Below, one piece after another: positions 24,892 to 33,297 of a stretch of DNA of 64,000 bases. Within the stretch, counting starts at the first letter, position 1. Each line of letters opens with the position of its first letter. The DNA is from Ammoniphilus sp. CFH 90114. Lineage in GTDB: Bacteria > Bacillota > Bacilli > Aneurinibacillales > RAOX-1. Location of the stretch: the NCBI RefSeq assembly GCF_004123195.1, contig NZ_SDLI01000011.1:1-64000 (forward strand), read 5' to 3'. Under the pieces are notes generated by a model. The model was not told where the DNA came from. It searched no databases and saw nothing but the letters and a program-made list of their open reading frames with translations. The position numbers were made by a program, and so were the translations under genes.

Positions 24892-25572
24892 TCAAGCGCA
24901 ACCTTCGACCTTTCGCAAATTAATATAGGTTTGTTTCAGTGATAGTGAACAAGCCTTAAGAAGCATAGAAGACATGGCATCCAACTGCATTTTCTTCTCT
25001 TGTTTTACCTTCTTAAGAGAGTTAAACCAAGCCACATAACGTCCAAGGTACTTCTGGGCAAGACCAATAAACCTTTCAATCCAATTTACAAAGGCCCTTC
25101 TATCCGCATAAGGAACTACACTATATGGTGGGTAATGGTATACCCAAATATATTTTTTGGATAAGCCATAATCTAACGGTTTATAATCGCGTTGTTCTAT
25201 ACTTTCTAATTTTTGCAGTGCATGAATGATCTTATGACGCCAATAAAATAACGTCACGTAAGACACTCCCAAAATTAAAGCAGAGAGCTGCAGACTATGT
25301 CCTTCAATCATACATTCTAGGAACTTGATCCATTTATCAGGGAAATGTGTACCATGGAGGGGAGTATTGGTGAAGTCATTAAAGGTTCTATCGCATTCTT
25401 TACACTTATACCGCTGACGATCACGGTATTTGCCATAGCGGACGATGATGGGGCTTTCGCAATGAGGACAGGAGATTGAGGTTTGTCTTTGTTCTTTGAC
25501 TTGGCCCAATACCACTTGACAGGTATCTGCATCCATAAAACGACGGTAGGTTTCACGGAGTTTTTTACTCAT
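24892..25572 (-). CDS. IS1595-type transposase-like protein without DDE domain (copy 1)
   Basis: A 226-aa protein. An N-terminal zinc ribbon (SCPHCES..YKCKECDRTFNDFTNTP) and a helix-turn-helix region (LSALILGVSYVTLFYWRHKI) match IS1595-family transposases. In full-length relatives the next segment is the DDE catalytic domain opening with a VDE(T/S)YF-like motif. Here about 30 residues follow and the sequence passes straight to IWVYHYPP and a C-terminal tail (KYLGRYVAWFNSL) resembling the end of the normal catalytic domain. So the DNA-binding part and tail are kept and the core is missing, yet the frame is open. GAGAGGTGA precedes the ATG. A LexA-type box lies 28 bp upstream. Confidence 0.8.
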   Translation of the reverse strand: MSKKLRETYRRFMDADTCQVVLGQVKEQRQTSISCPHCESPIIVRYGKYRDRQRYKCKECDRTFNDFTNTPLHGTHFPDKWIKFLECMIEGHSLQLSALILGVSYVTLFYWRHKIIHALQKLESIEQRDYKPLDYGLSKKYIWVYHYPPYSVVPYADRRAFVNWIERFIGLAQKYLGRYVAWFNSLKKVKQEKKMQLDAMSSMLLKACSLSLKQTYINLRKVEGCA

Positions 25573-25599
25573 ATTTGAATATCACCTCTCTAAATATAG

Positions 25600-25611
25600 G
25601 AACGTCTGTTC
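25600..25611. promoter_or_regulatory. LexA/SOS-box-like operator, copy 1
   Basis: GAACGTCTGTTC fits the Bacillus LexA core GAAC-N4-GTTC. On the minus strand it lies just downstream of a TAAAAT -10 element (with TGGACA 18 bp further upstream) and 28 bp before the start codon, i.e. in repressor position. Confidence 0.6.
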
Positions 25612-25646
25612 TTGTTTATTTTAGCGTATATCCCTCCCCCTTGTCC

Positions 25647-25669
25647 ATCCACAATTTTGTTTAAAAAAT
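25647..25669 (-). repeat. Right terminal repeat, copy 1
   Basis: Perfect inverted copy of 24712-24734. Confidence 0.85.
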
Positions 25670-25741
25670 GCACCTTTAGCAAGTACTACCCATTCGACAA
25701 GCCCCTCCCCAGATCGTTCCAACCAAGTGAGCTCCCAACAC

Positions 25742-25780
25742 AAAAAAGGAGGCAGATCTCAACTAAAGACCAACCTCCTT
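25742..25780 (-). terminator. Terminator of the GDH-to-PdxS operon
   Basis: On the minus strand AAGGAGG and CCTCCTT pair across a 25-nt loop and are followed by TTTT, 20 bp past the pdxS stop. Confidence 0.6.
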
Positions 25781-25799
25781 CTCCAACACGACCAAAGCT

Positions 25800-26684
25800 T
25801 TACCAGCCTCGGACAGCCATTCTCTCGTTTTCCAACAACCCGGCAACATCGATGCCTTTCATCGCTGTTCCTAGATTCTTGGATAATTCACCGATCAAGG
25901 CATAATCTTGATAGTGTGTGGTCGCCTCTACAATCGCACGGGCAAAACGCTCTGGGCTATCGGACTTGAAAATACCGGATCCGACAAACACGCCATCTGA
26001 TCCCAAATGCATCATTAAAGCCGCATCAGCCGGAGTTGCAACTCCACCTGCTGCGAAATTAACAACTGGCATCTTTCCGTTCTGGTGGACATATTCCAAC
26101 AGTTCAAAAGGAGCCCCGATATTCTTCGCTTCGGCCATGAGCTCATCGTAGGACAAGCTTTGGACTTTGCGGATTTGACTTTGCATCATACGTTGGTGAC
26201 GAACGGCTTCTACAATATTTCCTGTTCCAGGCTCGCCTTTTGTCCGAATCATAGAAGCCCCTTCGCCGATTCGACGAAGCGCTTCCCCAAGATCGCGCGC
26301 TCCACATACAAAAGGAACGGTAAAATCCTTCTTATTAATATGGAACACTTCATCAGCAGGTGTAAGCACTTCACTTTCATCGATATAATCGACTCCAAGG
26401 GCTTCTAACACCTTGGCCTCGACAAAGTGACCAATACGCGCCTTTGCCATAACCGGAATGGATACAGCAGCCATTACTTCTTCTACGATTCGGGGATCGG
26501 CCATACGAGCGACGCCGCCTGCAGCACGAATATCTGCAGGAACCCTTTCTAAAGCCATAACCGCCACGGCTCCTGCAGCCTCCGCCACTCGAGCTTGCTC
26601 CGCATTCACGACGTCCATGATGACGCCGCCTTTTTGCATTTCTGCCATCCCTCGTTTTACACGAGAAGTTCCTGTATCTATCAT
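25800..26684 (-). CDS. pdxS: Pyridoxal 5'-phosphate synthase subunit PdxS
   Basis: A 294-aa (beta/alpha)8 enzyme making PLP from ribose 5-phosphate, glyceraldehyde 3-phosphate and ammonia. Signatures are [58 protein letters not shown] (catalytic lysine) and [18 protein letters not shown]. PdxS normally works with the glutaminase PdxT, whose gene usually follows; none is present in this window. It is the last gene of an operon full of PLP enzymes, 37 bp after gabT, and may be a second, dedicated copy. Confidence 0.95.
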   Translation of the reverse strand: MIDTGTSRVKRGMAEMQKGGVIMDVVNAEQARVAEAAGAVAVMALERVPADIRAAGGVARMADPRIVEEVMAAVSIPVMAKARIGHFVEAKVLEALGVDYIDESEVLTPADEVFHINKKDFTVPFVCGARDLGEALRRIGEGASMIRTKGEPGTGNIVEAVRHQRMMQSQIRKVQSLSYDELMAEAKNIGAPFELLEYVHQNGKMPVVNFAAGGVATPADAALMMHLGSDGVFVGSGIFKSDSPERFARAIVEATTHYQDYALIGELSKNLGTAMKGIDVAGLLENERMAVRGW

Positions 26685-26721
26685 AACCTCATTGACCCCC
26701 TGAAAAGACTCTTCTGTATTT

Positions 26722-28071
26722 TTATTGGCATTTCTCGCGAACCACTTGCTCTATTACATTCAAACCTTCCTCTAATTGACCATCGGTAATCACCAATGGA
26801 CACAAGAAGCGAATGGCATTACTGTACAAGCCGGCTCCCATTAAAATCACGCCACGCTGATGAACCTCTTGGATAATACTCGCTGTTAGCTCTTTGTTCG
26901 GCTCTTTGGTTAAAGGATCCTTAACAAATTCAACGGCTGTCATCGCACCTAACGTACGAACGTCACCAATCACAGGGAACTCCTCTTGCAAACGACGGAA
27001 ACGACTAACGACGGCTTCTCCGATCTTCATCGCACGCTCAGGCAGACCTTGCTCCTCCATCATTTCAATGACCTTCAGAGCAGCCACACAACCTAGCGGG
27101 CTTCCACCATACGTTCCTCCGATTTCACCCGGGTTGGCCGCGTCCATAATTTCAGCTCTACCCGTGACCGCACTGATCGGTAAACCAGCGGCAATGGATT
27201 TAGACATGGTCATCAAATCAGGCACCACATCGAAGTGCTCCATCGCAAACATTTTACCCGTCCGGCCAAAGCCCGTTTGCACTTCATCCGCGATAAAGAG
27301 AATGTCATACTTCTCACAAACCGCCTTGATTCCTTGCACAAAACGCTTAGACGGAGCGACGAATCCTCCCTCTCCTTGTACAGGCTCCATAATAATCGCG
27401 GCAATTTCGTCCGCTGGAACCTCGGACAAAAAGAAATCTTCTAGCTTATTTAAAATTTGCTCATCCACTTGCTCCGGCGTCATACCATAAGGAGCCCGAT
27501 AGTAGTAAGGATAAGGCAGCTTATATGTATCCGGCGCAAAAGGACCGAATCCATATTTGTACGGCTTTACCTTACTAGTCAAGGACATCGCCATATACGT
27601 ACGACCATGGAATCCGCGTTCGAAGGAAATGATTCCTTTTCTACCCGTGTATTTGCGAGCGATCTTAATCGTATTTTCCACCGCTTCTGCCCCACTGTTG
27701 AGGAAGAAGGTTTTTTTCTCATGATCACCCGGTGTGATTTCGTTCAACTTCTTCGCCAAAGCCACATAAGGCTCATACATAGCGACATGGAAGCAAGGGT
27801 GAATGTATTTATCTAGTTGCTCCTTCAAAGCTTCAACCACAGCTGGAGGACAGTGACCGGCATTCAGCGTCCCGATCGCCCCTGCAAAATCAAGGAACGT
27901 ATTGCCATCGACATCGGTAAGCAGTGCTCCTTCTGCTTTTTCCGCGAACACCATCATCGTATTGAAGGGCCCTCTAGGCACATTCTCATCACGTTGCTTC
28001 AACAACTCCTGGGACTTCGGACCAGGTATCGCCGTTTTTAATTGAATGTACTCTGTTGTCATCGATTTCAT
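26722..28071 (-). CDS. gabT: 4-aminobutyrate aminotransferase
   Basis: A 449-aa class-III PLP aminotransferase of the GabT type, converting GABA and 2-oxoglutarate to succinate semialdehyde and glutamate. Diagnostic stretches are [50 protein letters not shown] and the PLP lysine in [24 protein letters not shown] precedes the start; a second ATG lies three codons in. In this operon its substrate would come from the YodQ-like deacylase. No semialdehyde dehydrogenase (GabD) gene is in the window. Confidence 0.9.
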   Translation of the reverse strand: MKSMTTEYIQLKTAIPGPKSQELLKQRDENVPRGPFNTMMVFAEKAEGALLTDVDGNTFLDFAGAIGTLNAGHCPPAVVEALKEQLDKYIHPCFHVAMYEPYVALAKKLNEITPGDHEKKTFFLNSGAEAVENTIKIARKYTGRKGIISFERGFHGRTYMAMSLTSKVKPYKYGFGPFAPDTYKLPYPYYYRAPYGMTPEQVDEQILNKLEDFFLSEVPADEIAAIIMEPVQGEGGFVAPSKRFVQGIKAVCEKYDILFIADEVQTGFGRTGKMFAMEHFDVVPDLMTMSKSIAAGLPISAVTGRAEIMDAANPGEIGGTYGGSPLGCVAALKVIEMMEEQGLPERAMKIGEAVVSRFRRLQEEFPVIGDVRTLGAMTAVEFVKDPLTKEPNKELTASIIQEVHQRGVILMGAGLYSNAIRFLCPLVITDGQLEEGLNVIEQVVREKCQ

Positions 28072-28089
28072 CGCTTGAATCGTCCTCCT

Positions 28090-29352
28090 TTATTTATCCT
28101 CCACCCCGCACCAATCCAGTAGAGTCAAGGCAATAATTTCTGCTGCTTCAAAAACTTTATCCAACACAATATATTCATTCGGGAAATGGGCCATCTCGGT
28201 TACCCCTGGACCAAAGACAATCGACGGCGTCTCCGCTACATGCGTAAGCAACCCGCCATCCGTCCCCCATGGAGAAGCTTCGATTACCGGCTCGGTGCCT
28301 GTCACTTGTCGAAATTTACCGACAAGTGCGTTCATCAACTCATGATCGGTATCGATCGTTCCGGGAACCCAGCGTGCTCCGAACCATTCAAGCTCAACGG
28401 GATGATCCTTAAACCATGGATCGATATCCCCTAACTTTGCGATCCAGTCCTTCATCTCGGCCTTCGCTTGCTCCATCGTTTCCTCAGGTGATACCCCCAT
28501 GCGACCTTCTAGCTTTACCAAATCAGGTACAGACGAAGGCCAGCTTCCCCCTTCAACCACCCCTAAATTAATAGGTACTGGGATCGGCGTATTCTTATAT
28601 AAAGGATCCGTTATGCGTGCATTTCGCTCCTTTTCTAAGTTCAGTACATGTTGGACCACCGTCATCGTCTTCTCAATCGCACTCACGCCTTCATAGCGAG
28701 TGCCTCCGTGGGCTGCGCGACCCTTCACCATCAAGCGGAACCACATAGAACCTTGCTGCTTCGGAAAAATCCTCATATTCGTAGGCTCGGGAATAATCGC
28801 GGCATCCGCTCTATATCCTCGAAGAATCGCAGCCAACGTACCCGCCCCGCCGCTCTCTTCTTCAATAACGCTATGGAAAATGACATCGCCCTTTAACCGA
28901 ACATCAAGCGCCTGAAGAGCTTGCATCGCGAGCAACAAGGAAACATTGCCACCCTTCATATCCGTCACACCGCGACCATACATCTTTCCGTCTTCGATCT
29001 TACCGCTGAAAGGATCATCCTTCCACTGAGCCGTGTCCCCTGCCGGAACAACATCGATATGGCCATTCAACACAATGGAACGACCGTCTCCCGTCCCGCG
29101 CATCACACCCACAACATTAGGACTGCCGGAGAATTCGGACTTTGGGGAGTAAAAATAAGCATGCTTCGCCAGCTCTTCGCCATCGGGCTCCCACACATCC
29201 ACCTCTAGGCCCATCGCATTCAACTTCTCGACGACAATCTCTTGAACGCCTGCTTCGTTACCTTGCGTGCTCGGGGCTTGCACCAGCTTCTGCAAAAAAA
29301 GAGTGGCCTCTTCGCGATTGGCTTCCAGCCATTGATGAATCTTCTCTTTCAT
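28090..29352 (-). CDS. YodQ-like M20 deacylase (acetylornithine deacetylase/DapE family)
   Basis: A 420-aa zinc amidohydrolase. Metal-site stretches are LNGHIDVVPAGD, GVTDMKGGN and IEEESGGAGT, and the dimerisation-domain VKGRAAHGGTRYEG is clear. It resembles B. subtilis YodQ, encoded beside CoA-transferase and aminotransferase genes, as here. GGGAGG precedes the ATG at 29352; an upstream in-frame ATG at 29406 lies inside the thiolase gene and is unlikely. Inferred role: removal of the acetyl group from 4-acetamidobutyrate (or an earlier acetylated intermediate) to give GABA for the next enzyme. Confidence 0.82.
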   Translation of the reverse strand: MKEKIHQWLEANREEATLFLQKLVQAPSTQGNEAGVQEIVVEKLNAMGLEVDVWEPDGEELAKHAYFYSPKSEFSGSPNVVGVMRGTGDGRSIVLNGHIDVVPAGDTAQWKDDPFSGKIEDGKMYGRGVTDMKGGNVSLLLAMQALQALDVRLKGDVIFHSVIEEESGGAGTLAAILRGYRADAAIIPEPTNMRIFPKQQGSMWFRLMVKGRAAHGGTRYEGVSAIEKTMTVVQHVLNLEKERNARITDPLYKNTPIPVPINLGVVEGGSWPSSVPDLVKLEGRMGVSPEETMEQAKAEMKDWIAKLGDIDPWFKDHPVELEWFGARWVPGTIDTDHELMNALVGKFRQVTGTEPVIEASPWGTDGGLLTHVAETPSIVFGPGVTEMAHFPNEYIVLDKVFEAAEIIALTLLDWCGVEDK

Positions 29353-29353
29353 T

Positions 29354-30544
29354 CTATTGAACCTCCCTTGTGAGATTTTCATAGATGACCGATAGACCCA
29401 TTCCACCCGCCATACAGAGCGTCACCATGCCATATTTCGCACCTGTCCGCAGCATCTCATGCATAAGAGTCACTGTGAGCTTTGCTCCCGTTGCTCCAAC
29501 CGGATGACCTAAGGCAATCGCACCGCCATTGACATTCACTCTAGCAGGGTCCATCTCTAACTCTTTTATCACGGCCAAAGCTTGAGCAGCGAAGGCTTCA
29601 TTTAATTCAACCAAGTCAATATCATCTAATGTTAAACCGGCTTTTTGCAGCGCCTTGCGCGTCGCTGGAACCGGACCAATTCCCATCACACCTGGTTCAA
29701 CCCCTGCGCTGGCGAACGCTTTCACCTTCAGCAAGGGCTTCAACCCTTTTTCCTCGGCCTTTTCCCTCGACATTAACAACACGGCCGCAGCCCCATCATT
29801 CATCGGACAAGCATTCCCCGCCGTAACCGTACCTCCTGCCTGGAACACGGCAGATAAACGACTTAAATCCTCTACATTGATATCTTCACGTACCCCTTCA
29901 TCTTGACTGAATACTCGAGTCCCTTTGCGATCCTTCAGCTCAAGAGGCACGATCTCTTCCTCGAATTTCCCAGCAGACTGGGCCGCGTAAGCCTTGCGAT
30001 GACTCTCATAAGCGAAACGATCCTGCTCCTCGCGAGAAATGCCATATTGATCCGCCAAGCGTTCCGCTGTGACACCCATGTGCTCATTTCCTAGAGAACA
30101 GATTAAACCATCAGCCAACAGAGCGTCTTCCATCTGGATGTTGCCAAACTTGCCTCCCCAGCGATTCTTCACAATATAAGGAGTGTTGCTCATATTCTCG
30201 ACACCGCCGGCAACCACAACATCCTCTTCCCCCGCTGCAATCGCCAAAGCTCCACTCGTAATCGCCTTTAAACCCGAACCGCAAGCTTTAATAATGATAT
30301 GACCGGGCACCGTCTGAGGAAACCCGGCTAATTGAGAGCTAATTCGTGCCGAATTCAATCCACCGCCGTGAACGTAGCCATGCCCGAAAATCACTTCTCC
30401 TACTTCCTCTTTTGTTAACATCGTCCGCTTCATAAGCCCTTCTAGAACCTGCCGACCCATCTCCGTGGCTGCTACACCTTTGAGCGACTTACCAAAGGAA
30501 CCCACCGGGGTCCGCACTCCTGCAACAATTACGACTTCGCGCAT
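29354..30544 (-). CDS. Thiolase (acetyl-CoA C-acyltransferase)
   Basis: A 396-aa thiolase with nucleophile Cys88 in KACGSGLKA, the GHPVGATGAK motif and the second cysteine in LCMAGGMGLS. Annotation by similarity would be acetoacetyl-CoA thiolase; the context, between a CoA-transferase and a YodQ-like deacylase, suggests thiolytic cleavage of a 3-keto-6-acetamidohexanoyl-CoA to acetyl-CoA and 4-acetamidobutyryl-CoA. To my knowledge the B. subtilis yod cluster has no thiolase gene, so its presence strengthens the catabolic reading here. Confidence 0.88.
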   Translation of the reverse strand: MREVVIVAGVRTPVGSFGKSLKGVAATEMGRQVLEGLMKRTMLTKEEVGEVIFGHGYVHGGGLNSARISSQLAGFPQTVPGHIIIKACGSGLKAITSGALAIAAGEEDVVVAGGVENMSNTPYIVKNRWGGKFGNIQMEDALLADGLICSLGNEHMGVTAERLADQYGISREEQDRFAYESHRKAYAAQSAGKFEEEIVPLELKDRKGTRVFSQDEGVREDINVEDLSRLSAVFQAGGTVTAGNACPMNDGAAAVLLMSREKAEEKGLKPLLKVKAFASAGVEPGVMGIGPVPATRKALQKAGLTLDDIDLVELNEAFAAQALAVIKELEMDPARVNVNGGAIALGHPVGATGAKLTVTLMHEMLRTGAKYGMVTLCMAGGMGLSVIYENLTREVQ

Positions 30545-30560
30545 GACTTGTGTCCTCCCT

Positions 30561-31223
30561 CTACTCTATGCTATTGACTACAGCTGGTATACGTAATGGC
30601 GCCTCTGTATGGGCAACGACTTCTTCTACGGTATAGGGAGCCATGACCTCTTTGAGCACGAGGCCTTCTTCCGTGACCTCCATGACGGCCATTTCGGTAA
30701 TAATCAAATCTACAGAGTTCTTTGCGGTTAAAGGGAGTGTGCATTCCTTTAAAATTTTGGATTCTCCCTGCTTATTCACATGGTTCATCAGCACGATGAC
30801 CTTCTTTGCCTTTTGAGCTAACTCCATCGCTCCACCCATCCCAGGAACCCGCTTACCCGGCACGATCCAGTTGGCCAAATCCCCCTTTTCACTTACCTCA
30901 AGCGCTCCAAGAATCGTAATATCTAAATACCCTCTCCGAATCAGTCCAAAGGCGATTGCACTGTCAAAATAAGAAGCTCCAGGAACAAGGGTGACCGGAA
31001 ATCCTCCGGCATTGCACAGATTCTCATCCTCTTGACCCGGCGCAGGACTTGGGCCGGTACCAAGAATTCCGTTTTCCGCATGGAACATCACGTTCATTTC
31101 CTCTGGAATATGATTGGCCACCAAGGTCGGAATACCGATTCCTAAATTCACGATCATGCCGTCTTTAATTTCTTGTGCCGCTCTTTTCGCAATGCGATTT
31201 CGAATATCTACTCCCATGCCCAT
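30561..31223 (-). CDS. 3-oxoacid CoA-transferase subunit B (YodR-like)
   Basis: A 220-aa beta subunit of a family I CoA-transferase. The active-site glutamate lies in HAENGILGTG. NLGIGIPTLVANHI and VTLVPGASYFDSAIAFGLIR are standard. The ATG at 31223 has GGGGGTGAA upstream and overlaps the subunit A stop by 16 bp, indicating coupled translation; a start two codons later is possible. With subunit A it would transfer CoA onto a beta-keto acid. Size matches B. subtilis YodR (about 217 aa). Confidence 0.88.
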   Translation of the reverse strand: MGMGVDIRNRIAKRAAQEIKDGMIVNLGIGIPTLVANHIPEEMNVMFHAENGILGTGPSPAPGQEDENLCNAGGFPVTLVPGASYFDSAIAFGLIRRGYLDITILGALEVSEKGDLANWIVPGKRVPGMGGAMELAQKAKKVIVLMNHVNKQGESKILKECTLPLTAKNSVDLIITEMAVMEVTEEGLVLKEVMAPYTVEEVVAHTEAPLRIPAVVNSIE

Positions 31224-31885
31224 TTCCAATTCACCCCCTGGCTTGGTATAATCATATCTACAAAAGCACCCGGCGTGACGATGCACTCCGGATCTAATTC
31301 TCCTAGCGGTACGATCTCATCCACCTCTGCAATCGTAAACGTCCCCGCCATCGCGACTAAGGGATTAAAGTTACGTGCGCTCTTATCATAGACCAAGTTC
31401 CCAAACGGATCGGCTTTCCTTGCGTGCACAATCGCCACTTCCGCCGTTAACGCAGGCTCTACCAGATATTCCTTCCCACCGATCGTAATCTTTTCTTTTC
31501 CTTCTTCTGCAATGGTGCCCATTCCTACATCGACAAAAATTCCGCCTAAACCTACACCGCCCGCTCGAACGCGCTCCGCCAAGGTTCCCTGTGGAGAGAA
31601 TTCCACTTCCAGCTTGCCTTCCGTCATCAATCGTCCGGCATTAGGGTTCGAACCGATATGAGAGGCAATTACCTTCTTGGCCCTACCCGCCGTAATCAAC
31701 TGACCGATCCCGATGTGAGGAAATCCCGTATCATTCCCAATCAAGATGAGATCCTTAACCCCTTTATCTAAAATCCCTTGAATGAGGGTTGGCGGATTTC
31801 CAACTCCACCAAACCCTCCAAACATCAACGTACAGCCATCCTGGATATGTTCTAATGCTGCTTCTATTGTCGCAATCTTGTTCAC
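31208..31885 (-). CDS. 3-oxoacid CoA-transferase subunit A (YodS-like)
   Basis: A 225-aa alpha subunit of the same CoA-transferase, with the CoA-binding glycine loop LMFGGFGGVGNPPTLIQGIL and the later EFSPQGTLAERVRAGGVGLG and EPALTAEVAIVHARKADPFG. It lies 15 bp after the aminotransferase gene and overlaps subunit B. Known relatives act on acetoacetate or 3-oxoadipate; here the substrate is likely the keto acid made by the upstream aminotransferase. Confidence 0.9.
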   Translation of the reverse strand: MNKIATIEAALEHIQDGCTLMFGGFGGVGNPPTLIQGILDKGVKDLILIGNDTGFPHIGIGQLITAGRAKKVIASHIGSNPNAGRLMTEGKLEVEFSPQGTLAERVRAGGVGLGGIFVDVGMGTIAEEGKEKITIGGKEYLVEPALTAEVAIVHARKADPFGNLVYDKSARNFNPLVAMAGTFTIAEVDEIVPLGELDPECIVTPGAFVDMIIPSQGVNWKWAWE

Positions 31886-31900
31886 GTCACCTATTCCCTC

Positions 31901-33274
31901 CTATACCGCTTGGCTGTGGTCGAGCAAGCCTTCTGCTTCAAGCTCATGCTGAATCTCATGAATGGTCTCTTCTAGAATATCGACCATTCGATCAATCTCT
32001 TCCTTCTTGATAATAAGAGGCGGGGAAAGAATGATAGAATCTCCGGCGATACCGTCGATGCCCCCCGTTGCCGGGTATACGAGCAAGCCCTTTGAAAAAG
32101 CTCTCTCAATCACACGTGCCGTCACTCCATGGGATAGCATAAACGGTTCCTTGGTAAAGCTGTTCTTCACCAACTCGACTCCCACCAGCAACCCTTTTCC
32201 ACGAACATCGCCGATCATGGAGTAACTTACTGCCATATCAGAGAGCCTTTCTTTTAAGTAAACTCCGCTCTCTTCAGCTCTTTGTACGAGATTATGCCGC
32301 TCAATATATTCTAGAACCGCTAGCGATACCGATGCAGATTGAGGATTGGCGCTGTAGGTATGCCCTGCCATCACCGACTTCGAGCCATTCAGAATCGGCT
32401 CCATCACCCGGTCACTCACGATCGTCGCTGCCATCGGTGTATAGCCGGCGCTCATTCCTTTTCCTAATGCAATAATGTCCGGGACAACTCCCCAATGCTC
32501 TACTCCGAACATCTTCCCTGTACGCCCGATCCCCGTCATGACCTCATCGGCGATGAACAAAATATCGTACTTGTTACAGATCTCACGAACCATCTGATAG
32601 TAGCCTTCCGGTGGTGTCACGGCTCCGCCTGAAGCGCCAATAATCGGCTCTGCGATGAAGGCTGCGATATTCTCTGGCCCCGTACGACGAATCGCCGTCT
32701 CCAGTTCACTTGCACAGGCAAGCTGACATCCTGGATAACTGTTGTTAAACGGACAGCGATAGCAGTAAGGCGCGGAAACCGAAGGGTAATCTTCTAGCAA
32801 AGGAACGAACCTTTTGCGTCGAAGCACATGTCCGGACATGGACAGCGCTCCCATCGTAATGCCATGGTAACTCATCCAGCGGGAAAGAATCCGGTTTTTA
32901 CGCTCATACCCCTTTTCCTGCCAGTGTTGAATCGCGATCTTCATAGCCGTCTCGGTCGCTTCCGATCCACTATTGACAAAGAAAGACCAGTTCAAGTCCC
33001 CAGGCGCAAGCTCGCTTAGCTTCTCAGCCAGCTTCTCTGCCGGCTCGGAGGTAAACTGAGAGCGATAAGCAAAGGAAACCTTCGCCGCTTGCTCCATCAT
33101 GGCTTCTGCAATCTCGGGTACACCGTGTCCAATTGCGGCGGTCACCGCACCTGAGGAACCGTCAATGTATTGATTGCCGTCGATATCGTAAAGATAGATC
33201 CCCAATCCGTATGAAACGGTAGGATATGGATAGTCTAAAATAGGTTTGATTAAGTGGTCTCTTTTCTTTTCCAT
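31901..33274 (-). CDS. Class-III aminotransferase (YodT-like)
   Basis: A 457-aa PLP aminotransferase of the omega-amino-acid/YodT group. Landmarks are FFVNSGSEATETAMKIA, SRWMSYHGITMGALSMSG, FIAEPIIGASGGAVTPP, FIADEVMTGIGRTGKM and the PLP lysine in ALGKGMSAGYTPM. AAAGGAGG precedes the ATG. By position with CoA-transferase genes it parallels B. subtilis YodT. The proposed reaction is transamination of the beta-amino group of N6-acetyl-beta-lysine to 3-keto-6-acetamidohexanoate. Confidence 0.85.
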   Translation of the reverse strand: MEKKRDHLIKPILDYPYPTVSYGLGIYLYDIDGNQYIDGSSGAVTAAIGHGVPEIAEAMMEQAAKVSFAYRSQFTSEPAEKLAEKLSELAPGDLNWSFFVNSGSEATETAMKIAIQHWQEKGYERKNRILSRWMSYHGITMGALSMSGHVLRRKRFVPLLEDYPSVSAPYCYRCPFNNSYPGCQLACASELETAIRRTGPENIAAFIAEPIIGASGGAVTPPEGYYQMVREICNKYDILFIADEVMTGIGRTGKMFGVEHWGVVPDIIALGKGMSAGYTPMAATIVSDRVMEPILNGSKSVMAGHTYSANPQSASVSLAVLEYIERHNLVQRAEESGVYLKERLSDMAVSYSMIGDVRGKGLLVGVELVKNSFTKEPFMLSHGVTARVIERAFSKGLLVYPATGGIDGIAGDSIILSPPLIIKKEEIDRMVDILEETIHEIQHELEAEGLLDHSQAV

Positions 33275-33297
33275 CGCTGCATTCCTCCTTTATAAAT

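Larger units (their letters stand above)
24712..25669. mobile_element. IS1595-like element lacking the transposase catalytic core (copy 1)
   Basis: Bounded by perfect 23-bp inverted repeats (24712-24734 and 25647-25669; each starts ATTTTTTAAACAAA and ends TTGTGGAT). A third copy of the repeat (24817-24839, four mismatches) lies in direct orientation 105 bp inside the left end, so the left terminus is duplicated. One minus-strand gene encodes a transposase-like protein without a DDE domain. No matching 8-bp target duplication was seen at the outer ends. A second element with the same plan lies at 60972-61926. Confidence 0.75.

Noticed and set aside
25612-25969. Plus-strand frames of 80-97 codons around the right end of element copy 1
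   Set aside because: They cover the terminal repeat and the antisense strand of pdxS, with no ribosome binding site.
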